64,000 bases of DNA from a virus. This document shows positions 17,623-25,828 of this stretch, in pieces. The position numbers and the translations under genes are program-made. The stretch's first letter is position 1. Every line of letters starts with the position of its first letter. Under the pieces are notes generated by a model that was not told where the DNA came from, did no database searches, and saw only the letters and a program-made list of their open reading frames with translations. The stretch spans positions 124,001 through 188,000 of IMG/VR virus record IMGVR_UViG_3300007609_000003. One strand, 5' to 3'.

Positions 17623-19323
17623 CTACTCTTGCCAAGTCTTTGGATCTCTAGGGTTTATGCCGTCTACAGATCCCCAAAAACGAGCATGCCCTTCATCTAT
17701 GTGAACAAATTTAGAATATCCACCGATTCCAACCATACCTTCTTGCACTGCAATTTTTAAAAACTCTTTACGCCCAGACGGATAACCATCCCATTTTATA
17801 TCGTATGCGTGGCCTTGCTCGTGTTTTGAACTTCCAGGTTTAGCCACCTTGCTCTTATCTCTTGTACTATTATATATTGCTACCTGTTCTTGATATGTTC
17901 TTCTTGCACTTAAGACCTTTAGTTGTTTCCCAAAGCGAGCCTGTATTCTCATAACCTTTGCGCGCGATCTTAAGGATTGGTTTTCCCATCTCCATGCAGG
18001 TGGCTTCTTACCTTCCTTAGTGATAGCTGGTTTTAATGTACCCTGGATAAATGTAACTCTCGAGTCACCCTTACCTTCGTTGTACTTTGTAATGTCATTA
18101 AAGTCCTCGGCCGAAAATGGTTTTATATCGCCGGATGGTACCTGCGTCACTGGTGTTTGGTCAGAAGGATTTTGAACCGTCGACCCGGTGGCTTGAGTAG
18201 AAGGAGCGGATCCTGTTGCCGCAGATACGATAGAAGCCTTTTCCTCAGGAGAGATGCGAATTGCACCAGCTCTTATTGCATTTGAAGTGTTTCTATTTGA
18301 ACTCGATGAAATGGTATTTAAAGAGGATTGATAATTACTCTGATACTCCTTTAAAGGATTTATGAGACCCTTTATACCATTTTCTACCTGCGATCCAAAG
18401 TTACAAAAACGGTATATAAGAAACTGTATTTCATCTAGAGTTGGGTTCTTAAATAAATTAAGAGCATAGTCTATCATAGCTTTTATTTTATTCTTAAAAC
18501 TCTCTATGTTTGCTGGGCTAAAAAAGTTTAAAGCCTTTTCTTTTATATCATAGAACCTTGCTACTACATTTTCTTGAAGAGCTGTCGTAACTCCTTTGAT
18601 GATATTTGCTATACTAAAATTATCAATTATATTCTTTACATTTTCAATAACTCTTTCAACTACACTTAGTATTTGATCTTTAATTTTATCAATCAGAGCC
18701 TTAAGTGCCAAGTCTTTAAAAGAAAAATTCTTTATTGAACTTATTAAATTTTGAATGTCGTTAAGTGCATCAAAAAAGCCATCTACTGCACCAAACACAG
18801 CTGGCATTAGAGAACAGAAACTATCTAGGATTCCGCCAGAAATCCCGCCGCCATAAAAATCTTCTACTTCATTGCACAATTTTGGAGTAACGGTGTTTGC
18901 CTGTTCCTTAAGTGTAATTGGCACATATTGGAATTCTGACGTAAATTCTGCAACTTCAATAGGAGTAAAAACAAAGCCGGCGTCTATTCTTTTCGTAAGA
19001 TTTGGATATCTATCCGGATCGCCTTGAATTAATTCTTTTATATCACCGTTTTCAAAGTAAGAGTTAAATGCAGTAACGGAATCGTAGAAAGGCTTTTCAC
19101 CATACTCCTGTATTAAAGCTTCGGTGGTTGTAATCGAGTTAAATGCTTCGCCGTTTTGAGAGTTATTACTTAAAGAGTCGGCATCGTTAATTGTGTATGT
19201 ACCAAAGTTTAATTCATTTGCAAAGGCATCAACGACAGCATTAACCGCAGCTTCTGGATCGGAAGCCGTTGATCCTATTCGGATAACGCAATGATTTCTT
19301 TTTGATAGTGTTGATCCAGTCAT
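17623..19323 (-). CDS. Baseplate protein with C-terminal M15-type peptidase
   Basis: 566 residues. The N-terminal ~380 residues are a structural region with a long helical stretch (~160-330, rich in I/K/N). A proline/threonine-rich linker (~375-405) follows. Residues ~430-560 form a peptidase M15A / VanY-like domain: 'SARRTYQEQVAIYN', 'SSKHEQGHAYDI' and 'KFVHIDEGHARFW' carry the zinc-ligand His-Asp-His triad (SxHxxGxAxD...HID). M15 enzymes cut D-Ala-containing peptide cross-links in peptidoglycan. It probably helps the tail penetrate the cell wall and sits between gp25 and gp5. Confidence 0.8.
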   Translation of the reverse strand: MTGSTLSKRNHCVIRIGSTASDPEAAVNAVVDAFANELNFGTYTINDADSLSNNSQNGEAFNSITTTEALIQEYGEKPFYDSVTAFNSYFENGDIKELIQGDPDRYPNLTKRIDAGFVFTPIEVAEFTSEFQYVPITLKEQANTVTPKLCNEVEDFYGGGISGGILDSFCSLMPAVFGAVDGFFDALNDIQNLISSIKNFSFKDLALKALIDKIKDQILSVVERVIENVKNIIDNFSIANIIKGVTTALQENVVARFYDIKEKALNFFSPANIESFKNKIKAMIDYALNLFKNPTLDEIQFLIYRFCNFGSQVENGIKGLINPLKEYQSNYQSSLNTISSSSNRNTSNAIRAGAIRISPEEKASIVSAATGSAPSTQATGSTVQNPSDQTPVTQVPSGDIKPFSAEDFNDITKYNEGKGDSRVTFIQGTLKPAITKEGKKPPAWRWENQSLRSRAKVMRIQARFGKQLKVLSARRTYQEQVAIYNSTRDKSKVAKPGSSKHEQGHAYDIKWDGYPSGRKEFLKIAVQEGMVGIGGYSKFVHIDEGHARFWGSVDGINPRDPKTWQE

Positions 19324-19348
19324 TTTCTTTTCTTTTTGCTTTATAATC

Positions 19349-19356
19349 TATTTATT
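19349..19356 (-). promoter_or_regulatory. Probable late promoter variant (AATAAATA)
   Basis: Seven of eight matches to TATAAATA on the minus strand, 26 bases upstream of the M15 baseplate gene's ATG, in the 59-base gap after gp5. The position is the same as at gp8, but the first base differs, so it is less certain. Confidence 0.45.
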
Positions 19357-19382
19357 CTTGTTAAAAGAATGACTTAATATAA

Positions 19383-21224
19383 TTATACGATTGGTACTGT
19401 TCTACCTGATCTAAATCCTTCCTGGCGCTCAAATGCATCAAGGATCTTAGTTCTTGCACTCGGTGGGATATCTGACATTCGAGTTCCTGGCGACACTCCA
19501 GCTGACGAAGCAACATTTGATATGTATGCCGACGTGTTGTTCTCAAATGACGGGGCATATCTATTAATCGCACTTGACAGCGTAAGATTTCTATACGAAT
19601 TCGTATCAAACAGCAGTTTCTCTTTTGCCGCTCTGCCAGTTTCATAATCAGGGAAGATAGCAAACCTGCCGTCGGTTCCTATTGCGCCTTGGCTCTTAGC
19701 AAAGTTTCCAAACTCAATGTTACCTGGATTATTGTTTCTCCAGGCTCGTGCACCTTCTTGTCTTACAACACTACCATCCGCCAAACGAACAACGTTGTAT
19801 CCCGGGCCCTTCTCAATCACTTCTACGATATCATTTCCGGAAGAAGAAGTTCTATCCACGTCTTGTACATTGGTATCAGCATCAGCGGAAGTATCAACAA
19901 CATCATCTTCAAGTTCTTCTTGTTCATAGTCTTCTGGTTCATCCTGTGATGCATAACCACTCGATCCAATCATGCCACCGTCATACGATTCGTTACGAGT
20001 TGTACTTATAGCTTTACCAACTGGTTCAGGCGCTTCTACCTTCTCGGCATCACCCGCAGCGCCAGAGTCGTCAGGTCTAACTGCTTCTCCCATTGCCATA
20101 TGTACGAAGTCGTCGATCGCAACTAGGTCGGCATCAATACTTACTTGAGACTTACCACCGATCTTTGGATGTTCAGCGCTGATGTTTAAGTCGCCGTTTA
20201 TATCCATGTACATCGTTTCAGTCTTAAAGTTAATTGTTTCTACAGACTTAAGATTGATACTCTTATTTGCGTTTAGGTTTATGTTCTCAACGTTTGACTC
20301 GAGTCTAAGTTTTGCCCCTCGGATCTGAACCTCTTCACTTGCATTAAGAGTTGATTGACCACCGACGGAAAGAAGATGATTACCTCTAACGTTCTGAATA
20401 AGATCTCCAGTGATCTCTTCTATCTTATTACCTTTCACGTATACCTGCGAGTCGCCCTCGATGGTAACTATGTTCCTGCCCTTAACATACACGTAGTTAT
20501 TTCTGTCGTTTATCTGAAACTTATCAGAAGTGGACTTGTGAGTTGTGCTACCTCTTGCATCGATAGTGATGTAGGATCCTGCGTTATGATATACGGTAAT
20601 TCGTTCTGCGCCAGGAGTATCATCGAGTTCTATTGAGTGGGTAGCAGTTTCAATAACACGGTTGAATGGATACTGAGCATTATATGCAGGTGAAGGTTCC
20701 GCGAAAAATTCTCGATCCGAATCTTCGGCTTTATCTGGATTTGGATCGCCTATCGGTATCTCTTTTACACGAGACATTTCTTGTTGCATAACGTATGTTT
20801 CTTCGATAGACTCGCCGCGACCGAGTCTTGAATTGGATGGCTCACCAATATCAGTTGGGAGCGATCTCATCGCAAGAATTTTTGAATCTGTCTCTGGTAT
20901 CCTGCCCCAGCCAGTTACATCAGGATTTACGATCTCGGTCATCTGAGTTGGTATTAGGCCAAGGATCATTGGCTGCTGGGCATCTCTACCGTCAACGAAG
21001 AACCCAAACACAAATGAGTTTACACGCGGTATCTCAGCGTTAGGGTCGTAGCTACCATGTATAAGGGTAGCCCAAGGAAGATCCTTAGTTGGGACCTGTT
21101 CGACGGTACCATGCACTCCAAAGGCACGTACTTGTACTCTTCCTTCGAGACGCTCGTCAACGTTGTTTTCCACAACACCAATGAAAAAGAGAGGTTCTAA
21201 TATTCCAACTCCAGTTTCTCTCAT
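19383..21224 (-). CDS. 5: Baseplate central spike gp5 (OB fold, beta-helix, C-terminal muralytic domain)
   Basis: 613 residues from the ATG at 21224, chosen over an upstream TTG because it overlaps the hub gene's TGA (ATGA) and has GGA spaced before it. Residues ~10-110 are the OB fold ('FIGVVENNVDERLEGRVQVR'). Residues ~215-370 are the repeated beta-prism strands of the needle ('VYVKGRNIVTIEGDSQVYVK'). Residues ~490-605 ('RAWRNNNPGNIEFGNFAKSQ', 'RFAIFPDYETGRAAKEKLL') are a domain found in phage muralytic structural proteins. In T4 gp5 the lysozyme sits between OB fold and helix; here it is at the C-terminal end. Confidence 0.85.
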   Translation of the reverse strand: MRETGVGILEPLFFIGVVENNVDERLEGRVQVRAFGVHGTVEQVPTKDLPWATLIHGSYDPNAEIPRVNSFVFGFFVDGRDAQQPMILGLIPTQMTEIVNPDVTGWGRIPETDSKILAMRSLPTDIGEPSNSRLGRGESIEETYVMQQEMSRVKEIPIGDPNPDKAEDSDREFFAEPSPAYNAQYPFNRVIETATHSIELDDTPGAERITVYHNAGSYITIDARGSTTHKSTSDKFQINDRNNYVYVKGRNIVTIEGDSQVYVKGNKIEEITGDLIQNVRGNHLLSVGGQSTLNASEEVQIRGAKLRLESNVENINLNANKSINLKSVETINFKTETMYMDINGDLNISAEHPKIGGKSQVSIDADLVAIDDFVHMAMGEAVRPDDSGAAGDAEKVEAPEPVGKAISTTRNESYDGGMIGSSGYASQDEPEDYEQEELEDDVVDTSADADTNVQDVDRTSSSGNDIVEVIEKGPGYNVVRLADGSVVRQEGARAWRNNNPGNIEFGNFAKSQGAIGTDGRFAIFPDYETGRAAKEKLLFDTNSYRNLTLSSAINRYAPSFENNTSAYISNVASSAGVSPGTRMSDIPPSARTKILDAFERQEGFRSGRTVPIV

Positions 21225-22549
21225 TCTGTATTCCAATCATACTTAAGTAGTTTAAGAGCGGTTGTATGAACGTCTCTTGTAAAGTTATGAGTCATAGTAT
21301 CTATCATATAGTAACCGGACAACTGTGGGTTTAATCCTTTCTGAGAAGAAGCAATAAACTGCGGTATCTTAATGTTTATCATGCTACCTGCATTTAGATC
21401 GAGTCTGCCATTCGCGGTTGCATACACGACAGTATTATTCAAATGATGTCGATACGCGGTTCTATTCGCAACTATCTCTGGAAGGAACTGGTCCCCTCTT
21501 AACTGAAACTCTCCACTGTCGTGAGTATAGTCTCGAACGACCATGTATCTCTTTTCATTCTCTTGCGTAAAGTATAGATCCCTAAACTCCGGTGTATGAA
21601 CATCACTGTCTGATCCACGGCCGGAAGTAGATATGTATTTCGATTTTTCATCCTCGTAGTTATAGGAATGCAGAGTTGATTTACTCGGAAGATTGGCTCG
21701 TCTTCTTACAAGGTCGATTTCTATGACGTGACTGCGGTATGCACCGGATGCAAGATCCTTCATCGTATTGATACGATCTTCGTTCTTAATCGTTATTAGG
21801 TTCTGCATCTGCTCGGAGTATTCTTCACCGGATTTATCCAAAGCATCACTGTAACTAAACTCTTTAATATCGTCTACGTTTTCTAACGCTCTCTTTATTA
21901 AGTATTCATCTGATACGAAGAAGTGGTTATGAACCGTTTCAAAGAAACGAAAGGAGCAGGACGGGCTCGAAGTACTATATGCGCGCTGTGATAAAAAGTT
22001 CATAGCCTGAGTAGGAGTATAGTTCGGTATTACACAACGAAATATTCCTTCTGTCGGTTCTATGACTAGATTGCGCGCGTCCTTTGGTGGATTATAATAG
22101 TTATCAAATATAGTCGAAGCGATGTTTGATATCTTATCCTCAAAAGGTTCTATGATACGTCGTGCGCTAACATTAAATCTAGAATTTGAAACGAAATGTA
22201 TTTCATATCTTAAACCATCGTTTGCATTGTTTATTTCAACGTTTACAATTTTATAGATGCGCATTTGATAAATTCTACGGTTCTTCATCGCATCTTCGAT
22301 CGTAAGAATTAAATGCTCTTCACCACGCATAGGAAGATCTTCAAGAAACCCTATGTTATCTATGATCTCGGCATAACCCTTTATACAGTCCGAATTGATC
22401 GATTCCTCGATTACAAAGACTGGTATGAATCCAGAATATTCATTTGAAGAACCTTGGCCGGATACACCCAACTCCACAGAAGGCGCTGAATCAGAAACGA
22501 GTGAAGCACTTAATAACTTGTACTGACCTGGTAAAATAAACTCACTCAT
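21221..22549 (-). CDS. 27: Baseplate hub protein (gp27-like)
   Basis: 442 residues. It shows the hub-protein pattern of two tube-like barrels: 'VFVIEESINSDCIKGYAEII' near residue 45 and 'MNFLSQRAYSTSSPSCSFRF' near 185, ending 'GYYMIDTMTHNFTRDVHTTA'. Cyanophage T4-like hubs have the same elements. gp27 trimers form the torus on which the gp5 spike sits. The immediate coupling to gp5 (ATGA) supports this. Sequence identity to T4 gp27 itself is weak. Confidence 0.75.
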   Translation of the reverse strand: MSEFILPGQYKLLSASLVSDSAPSVELGVSGQGSSNEYSGFIPVFVIEESINSDCIKGYAEIIDNIGFLEDLPMRGEEHLILTIEDAMKNRRIYQMRIYKIVNVEINNANDGLRYEIHFVSNSRFNVSARRIIEPFEDKISNIASTIFDNYYNPPKDARNLVIEPTEGIFRCVIPNYTPTQAMNFLSQRAYSTSSPSCSFRFFETVHNHFFVSDEYLIKRALENVDDIKEFSYSDALDKSGEEYSEQMQNLITIKNEDRINTMKDLASGAYRSHVIEIDLVRRRANLPSKSTLHSYNYEDEKSKYISTSGRGSDSDVHTPEFRDLYFTQENEKRYMVVRDYTHDSGEFQLRGDQFLPEIVANRTAYRHHLNNTVVYATANGRLDLNAGSMINIKIPQFIASSQKGLNPQLSGYYMIDTMTHNFTRDVHTTALKLLKYDWNTE

Positions 22550-22796
22550 TTATTTTATCTACGATCTCTTTTTCGATCTTTGATATAAGATTTCTATCAA
22601 TAAGCTGGATGTTTCTTTTGTTATCATTCACAGTCTGTTCAAATTCGCCGATACGATACGGTGTCCATTCCTCAGGAATAATTCTCTTTATGATTACTCG
22701 GCGACCTGCTTCTGTTCTTACGATAACTCGATCTTCTTTGCGTAGATAAAGAGTTCTGAAACTCTCTGGGCCTAATTTTATTATATCAACTGCCAT
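22542..22796 (-). CDS. Small baseplate-cluster protein of unknown function
   Basis: 84 residues, highly charged (MAVDIIKLGPESFRTLYLR…). It overlaps the hub gene by eight bases and lies two bases from gp53, so it is translated with the baseplate genes. There is no transmembrane segment. It may be a small hub or wedge accessory protein. No family recognised. Confidence 0.6.
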   Translation of the reverse strand: MAVDIIKLGPESFRTLYLRKEDRVIVRTEAGRRVIIKRIIPEEWTPYRIGEFEQTVNDNKRNIQLIDRNLISKIEKEIVDKINE

Positions 22797-22798
22797 CT

Positions 22799-23182
22799 TT
22801 ATACCTCTTTATAATAATAGGCTATGTTGTCTGGGTTCGTTTCGTCTTGTGTCCACGCAATTACATCATAACCTTTTTTACCACCGGATTGTACTTCATA
22901 CTTGCTAATTAGATATTCGTTGAATGTATGTTCATCCATCGGCCATTCGTTATATGGATCTATAATATCATTTGCGAGGTATACAAGCCAGGCGTAGTTC
23001 GCGTCACCGTAGTAGTGATACGCAATATCTTCAGCGCGCTCGCCTTCCTTTACAGTGTAAGGTAAGAAAGCATACGGATTATCTAAGCTTTCTTTTAAAA
23101 ACTTTACTCTTCTTGTTATATCCTTGACGAGTACGTTGTTATAACTTATTTCTGGAAATTTGTCAAAATATTCTCCGGCCAT
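22799..23182 (-). CDS. 53: Baseplate wedge subunit gp53
   Basis: 127 residues. The central 'YTVKEGERAEDIAYHYYGDA' followed by 'NYAWLVYLANDIIDPYNEWP' is the gp53 LysM-like signature. In T4, gp53 completes the wedge and contacts gp48/gp54 at the hub. It is immediately downstream of gp48 with no gap. Confidence 0.88.
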   Translation of the reverse strand: MAGEYFDKFPEISYNNVLVKDITRRVKFLKESLDNPYAFLPYTVKEGERAEDIAYHYYGDANYAWLVYLANDIIDPYNEWPMDEHTFNEYLISKYEVQSGGKKGYDVIAWTQDETNPDNIAYYYKEV

Positions 23183-24178
23183 CTATCCTGCTCCACCACT
23201 TATTGTTTGATCACCAACTTGCAATGCACTAATTGACCCAGAGTTACCTGTTGATACGCCACCGTAGTCCTCGGACGTATGAATGTCCATTTCCATGAGA
23301 GTCATATTCATAGATACCATCGCAGGTTTGCCGCCAGTAACGACAGACAAACCGTTTGGTGTATAATTGTTTTGAAACTGTTGAACCATACAAGTCTTAT
23401 ATTTAAAAAAGTAATTATCATCCACTCCTAGAAAGAATATATCGACTGTACTAGGATAGTTTAACAATACTTTATTTAAACCAACCGCACTTCCATATGT
23501 AGGAAGAATGTTTCTTCGAATAGTCGTAATAATATCTCTTATCCTATCGGACTCTGCACTCTCGGTCGGTGCAAGCGTCCAGTTAAAGTCAAACTGTTTT
23601 AAGTTTACACCTTCAAAGAATAAGGATGATTTTGGATTTACCGTATTTCCTAGTCCTTGGTCAACTGCTCGGCTTGCGCCTGATAAAAGACTGTCTATCG
23701 CTCTTCTTCCTAGGAACGAAACGTTTCTTGAAGCTTGATCTAGATCTGGATTTAAAACTTGCTGCCAATTAACAGAAGGAAGTGCTTCTCCTAGAATATT
23801 TCCTAGAGCACCGGTAGAAATATCACCAGCACCAGCAAACTGAGATGCTCCTGATGCTATTGCGGCACCACCGATGCCCATATCATGACCTGCGACTCGA
23901 ACAGAATATGTATCCTGGATGTTTGCTGGTAATGGCAGTTGGATTACATCGGTGCCATTTGGAACTGGTCCAAACTGTCCTGCTCTGTTTCGGCTAGACC
24001 CACCGGCAAGAGTATTTAATCCCCTTTCGCCTGGCGGAACGAATGCATACTTATTAAAAGCTAAGAGTATGCTGTGAGCTCCAATATTCAAAGGAAAGTT
24101 TAGAAAATTTGAGCTCTGTGAACTTCTGCTATCAGCAATAACCTTTTCAGGTCTTTGTCCAAGATCTTGATACGGCAA
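23183..24178 (-). CDS. 48: Baseplate tail-tube protein gp48
   Basis: 331 residues. Start is a TTG at 24178 with AAAGGAAT six bases upstream; no ATG is available before the conserved N-terminus 'PYQDLGQRPEKVIADSR'. The C-terminal tube domain has 'KSSLFFEGVNLKQFDFNWTL', 'DIITTIRRNILP' and 'SVVTGGKPAMVSMNMTLME', typical of gp48 in marine T4-likes. gp48 caps the hub and starts the tail tube with gp54. It is driven by the late promoter at 24220-24227. The alternative gp54 is assigned to the plus-strand gene at 25829. Confidence 0.75.
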   Translation of the reverse strand: MPYQDLGQRPEKVIADSRSSQSSNFLNFPLNIGAHSILLAFNKYAFVPPGERGLNTLAGGSSRNRAGQFGPVPNGTDVIQLPLPANIQDTYSVRVAGHDMGIGGAAIASGASQFAGAGDISTGALGNILGEALPSVNWQQVLNPDLDQASRNVSFLGRRAIDSLLSGASRAVDQGLGNTVNPKSSLFFEGVNLKQFDFNWTLAPTESAESDRIRDIITTIRRNILPTYGSAVGLNKVLLNYPSTVDIFFLGVDDNYFFKYKTCMVQQFQNNYTPNGLSVVTGGKPAMVSMNMTLMEMDIHTSEDYGGVSTGNSGSISALQVGDQTISGGAG

Positions 24179-24191
24179 ATCTAAATTCCTT

Positions 24192-24199
24192 TATAAATA
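24192..24199 (+). promoter_or_regulatory. T4-type late promoter (TATAAATA), rightward
   Basis: Exact TATAAATA on the plus strand, reading toward the NUMOD3 gene, gp4, gp2-like, gp54 and gp26. It lies to the left of the opposite-facing late box at 24220, so the two promoters face each other and their transcripts' 5' ends overlap. Confidence 0.75.
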
Positions 24200-24219
24200 G
24201 ATGTAGTTAGTTTTGATTC

Positions 24220-24227
24220 TATTTATA
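24220..24227 (-). promoter_or_regulatory. T4-type late promoter (TATAAATA), leftward
   Basis: Exact TATAAATA on the minus strand, 42 bases upstream of the gp48 TTG start. It would drive gp48, gp53, the hub and the spike. Only 20 bases separate it from the rightward box at 24192-24199. Confidence 0.75.
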
Positions 24228-24245
24228 TTAAAAATTGGAAAGCGT

Positions 24246-24755
24246 ATGTTAAAAGACATGATATCTCAATCTCTTGGCTTATATCCACTACAAAATAATG
24301 ATCTTTTAGAAATTGACAATGATATGAATTGGATAAAGGAGAATACCGATAGCAACGTTTCGGGAGAAAATAATTCTTTCTTTGGAAAAACACACACTTT
24401 AGAAGCTAGAAAATTGATTTCAAAAAAACAGCTTGGAAATAAAAAAAGACTTGGAAAATATCATAATAAAGCTACAAAAGAAAAAATATCTACATCTACT
24501 ATAAATAGATTTGAAGATCAAAATGAAAGAGATAAAATTTCCAACTCATTAAAGGGAAGAAAACTCTCTAAGGAAACAAAAATAAAAATGTCCTTGTCTA
24601 GAAAGGGAAGAACATTTTCTGAAGAACACAGAATTAAAATAGCAGAATCAAATAAACAAGCTAAAAAAATACAATGTACCCACTGCGGTAAATGGATGCA
24701 AACTGGACTTCATAATAGATGGCACGGCAATAACTGTAAAAAAGCAAATGGCTAG
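24246..24755 (+). CDS. NUMOD3-repeat protein, orphan homing-endonuclease DNA-binding part
   Basis: 169 residues from the ATG at 24246 (GGAAAG just upstream). It contains NUMOD3-type repeats: 'GENNSFFGKTHTLEARKLIS', then 'GRKLSKETKIKMSLSRKGRT' and 'FSEEHRIKIAESNKQ'. The C-terminal 'CTHCGKWMQTGLHNRWHGNN' resembles the zinc-finger end of GIY-YIG/HNH homing endonucleases. No catalytic GIY-YIG or HNH motif is visible. It is A/K-rich and lower in GC than its neighbours, as expected of a mobile gene. It overlaps gp4 by eight bases, so it has inserted between the late promoter and gp4. It may be a degenerate homing endonuclease or a DNA-binding regulator. Confidence 0.75.
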   Translation: MLKDMISQSLGLYPLQNNDLLEIDNDMNWIKENTDSNVSGENNSFFGKTHTLEARKLISKKQLGNKKRLGKYHNKATKEKISTSTINRFEDQNERDKISNSLKGRKLSKETKIKMSLSRKGRTFSEEHRIKIAESNKQAKKIQCTHCGKWMQTGLHNRWHGNNCKKANG

Positions 24756-25212
24756 AGGACATAAAGGGCGGTTTAGGCCGAAACATCCAGAAAAGTATAA
24801 AGGTGATCCTTCAAAGATCATCTATAGATCGTTATGGGAGTTTAAGTTCTTTCGTTATGTTGACTCACACCCTGATGTAATGTGGTGGGCATCCGAGGAA
24901 TACATAGTTCCATATACGTCTCCGATAGACGGAAGAATACATAGGTACTACCCAGACGTTGTCGTAAGAAAAAAGAAACCAGATGGATCGACCGAGACCG
25001 TTATGATAGAGATAAAACCACACTCGCAGACGAGACCGCCGGATATTCGAAAGAAGAACGCTACACCTTCCGGTAGACTGTCAAGAAGATATATAAACGA
25101 AGTTAAAACGTATGGTGTAAATGAGTCTAAGTGGAAAGCTGCGCGTAAATACTGCGCAGACCGCGGATGGAAGTTTGAAATATTTACCGAACACGAGTTA
25201 GGAATTAAGTAA
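24748..25212 (+). CDS. 4: Head completion protein gp4
   Basis: 154 residues (T4 gp4: 150). Conserved features: 'YRSLWEFKFFRYVDSHPDVM', 'RIHRYYPDVVVRKKKPDGST', 'MIEIKPHSQTRPP', 'KWKAARKYCADRGWKFEIFT'. The W-E-F...D...E-I-K pattern is a PD-(D/E)xK nuclease-like core. gp4 is needed to complete filled heads before tail joining. Its ATG lies inside the end of the NUMOD3 gene with no obvious ribosome-binding site, so it may depend on translational coupling. Confidence 0.9.
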   Translation: MARGHKGRFRPKHPEKYKGDPSKIIYRSLWEFKFFRYVDSHPDVMWWASEEYIVPYTSPIDGRIHRYYPDVVVRKKKPDGSTETVMIEIKPHSQTRPPDIRKKNATPSGRLSRRYINEVKTYGVNESKWKAARKYCADRGWKFEIFTEHELGIK

Positions 25213-25213
25213 G

Positions 25214-25828
25214 ATGGCTGCAAAGGTCTTTGATGATATTCTTTTAAAAGGCATTCGCCAGGGTCAGGTTCCTGCGCGCACCAAGCAGGCTCGTGATTGG
25301 TATCGTAACCAAGCGAAGGGCGTATCGAGATCCTCTATCTCAGAGACGCAGCTTATTCGTGGAATGGGCAAGGACAGATATGAGAGTAGGTTTCGCGTTG
25401 GACATATGTATACCTTTCTATACGATCCAAAGCATAAAGCAACTCTTCCATATTATGACAGGTTTCCACTCATATTTCCAATAAATAGAGCTAAGGGTGG
25501 TTTTCTCGGCATAAACTTCCATTACTTACCACGTCCTCTAAGGGCAAACTTAATGGATGCTTTATACGAAGTCGCAGGGAATCAAAGGTATGACGAAACA
25601 ACAAAAATGCAAGTATCATACAGTATCTTAAACGGTGCTGCAAAATATAGAGAATTTAAACCTACGGTGAAACATTATTTAACGTCTCAGGTAAAGTCAA
25701 AGTTAGTATACATACATCCAACAGAATGGGATGTTGCGCTATTCTTACCGACCGAGCATTTTGAAAAGGCTTCAAAGGGAAGAGTCTGGGCCGACTCAAG
25801 AAAAATCATAAGAGGCGGGGCTGGATAA
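25214..25828 (+). CDS. 2: DNA end protector / head completion protein gp2-like
   Basis: 204 residues. The centre 'MYTFLYDPKHKATLPYYDRF' followed by 'PLIFPINRAKGGFLGINFHY' and the C-terminal 'EWDVALFLPTEHFEKASKGR' match a family in many T4-like and larger myoviruses that sits beside gp4. T4 has genes 2 and 4 adjacent; gp2 caps DNA ends to protect them from RecBCD. The family is recognised from pattern; the gp2 function is assigned mainly by neighbourhood. Confidence 0.55.
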   Translation: MAAKVFDDILLKGIRQGQVPARTKQARDWYRNQAKGVSRSSISETQLIRGMGKDRYESRFRVGHMYTFLYDPKHKATLPYYDRFPLIFPINRAKGGFLGINFHYLPRPLRANLMDALYEVAGNQRYDETTKMQVSYSILNGAAKYREFKPTVKHYLTSQVKSKLVYIHPTEWDVALFLPTEHFEKASKGRVWADSRKIIRGGAG

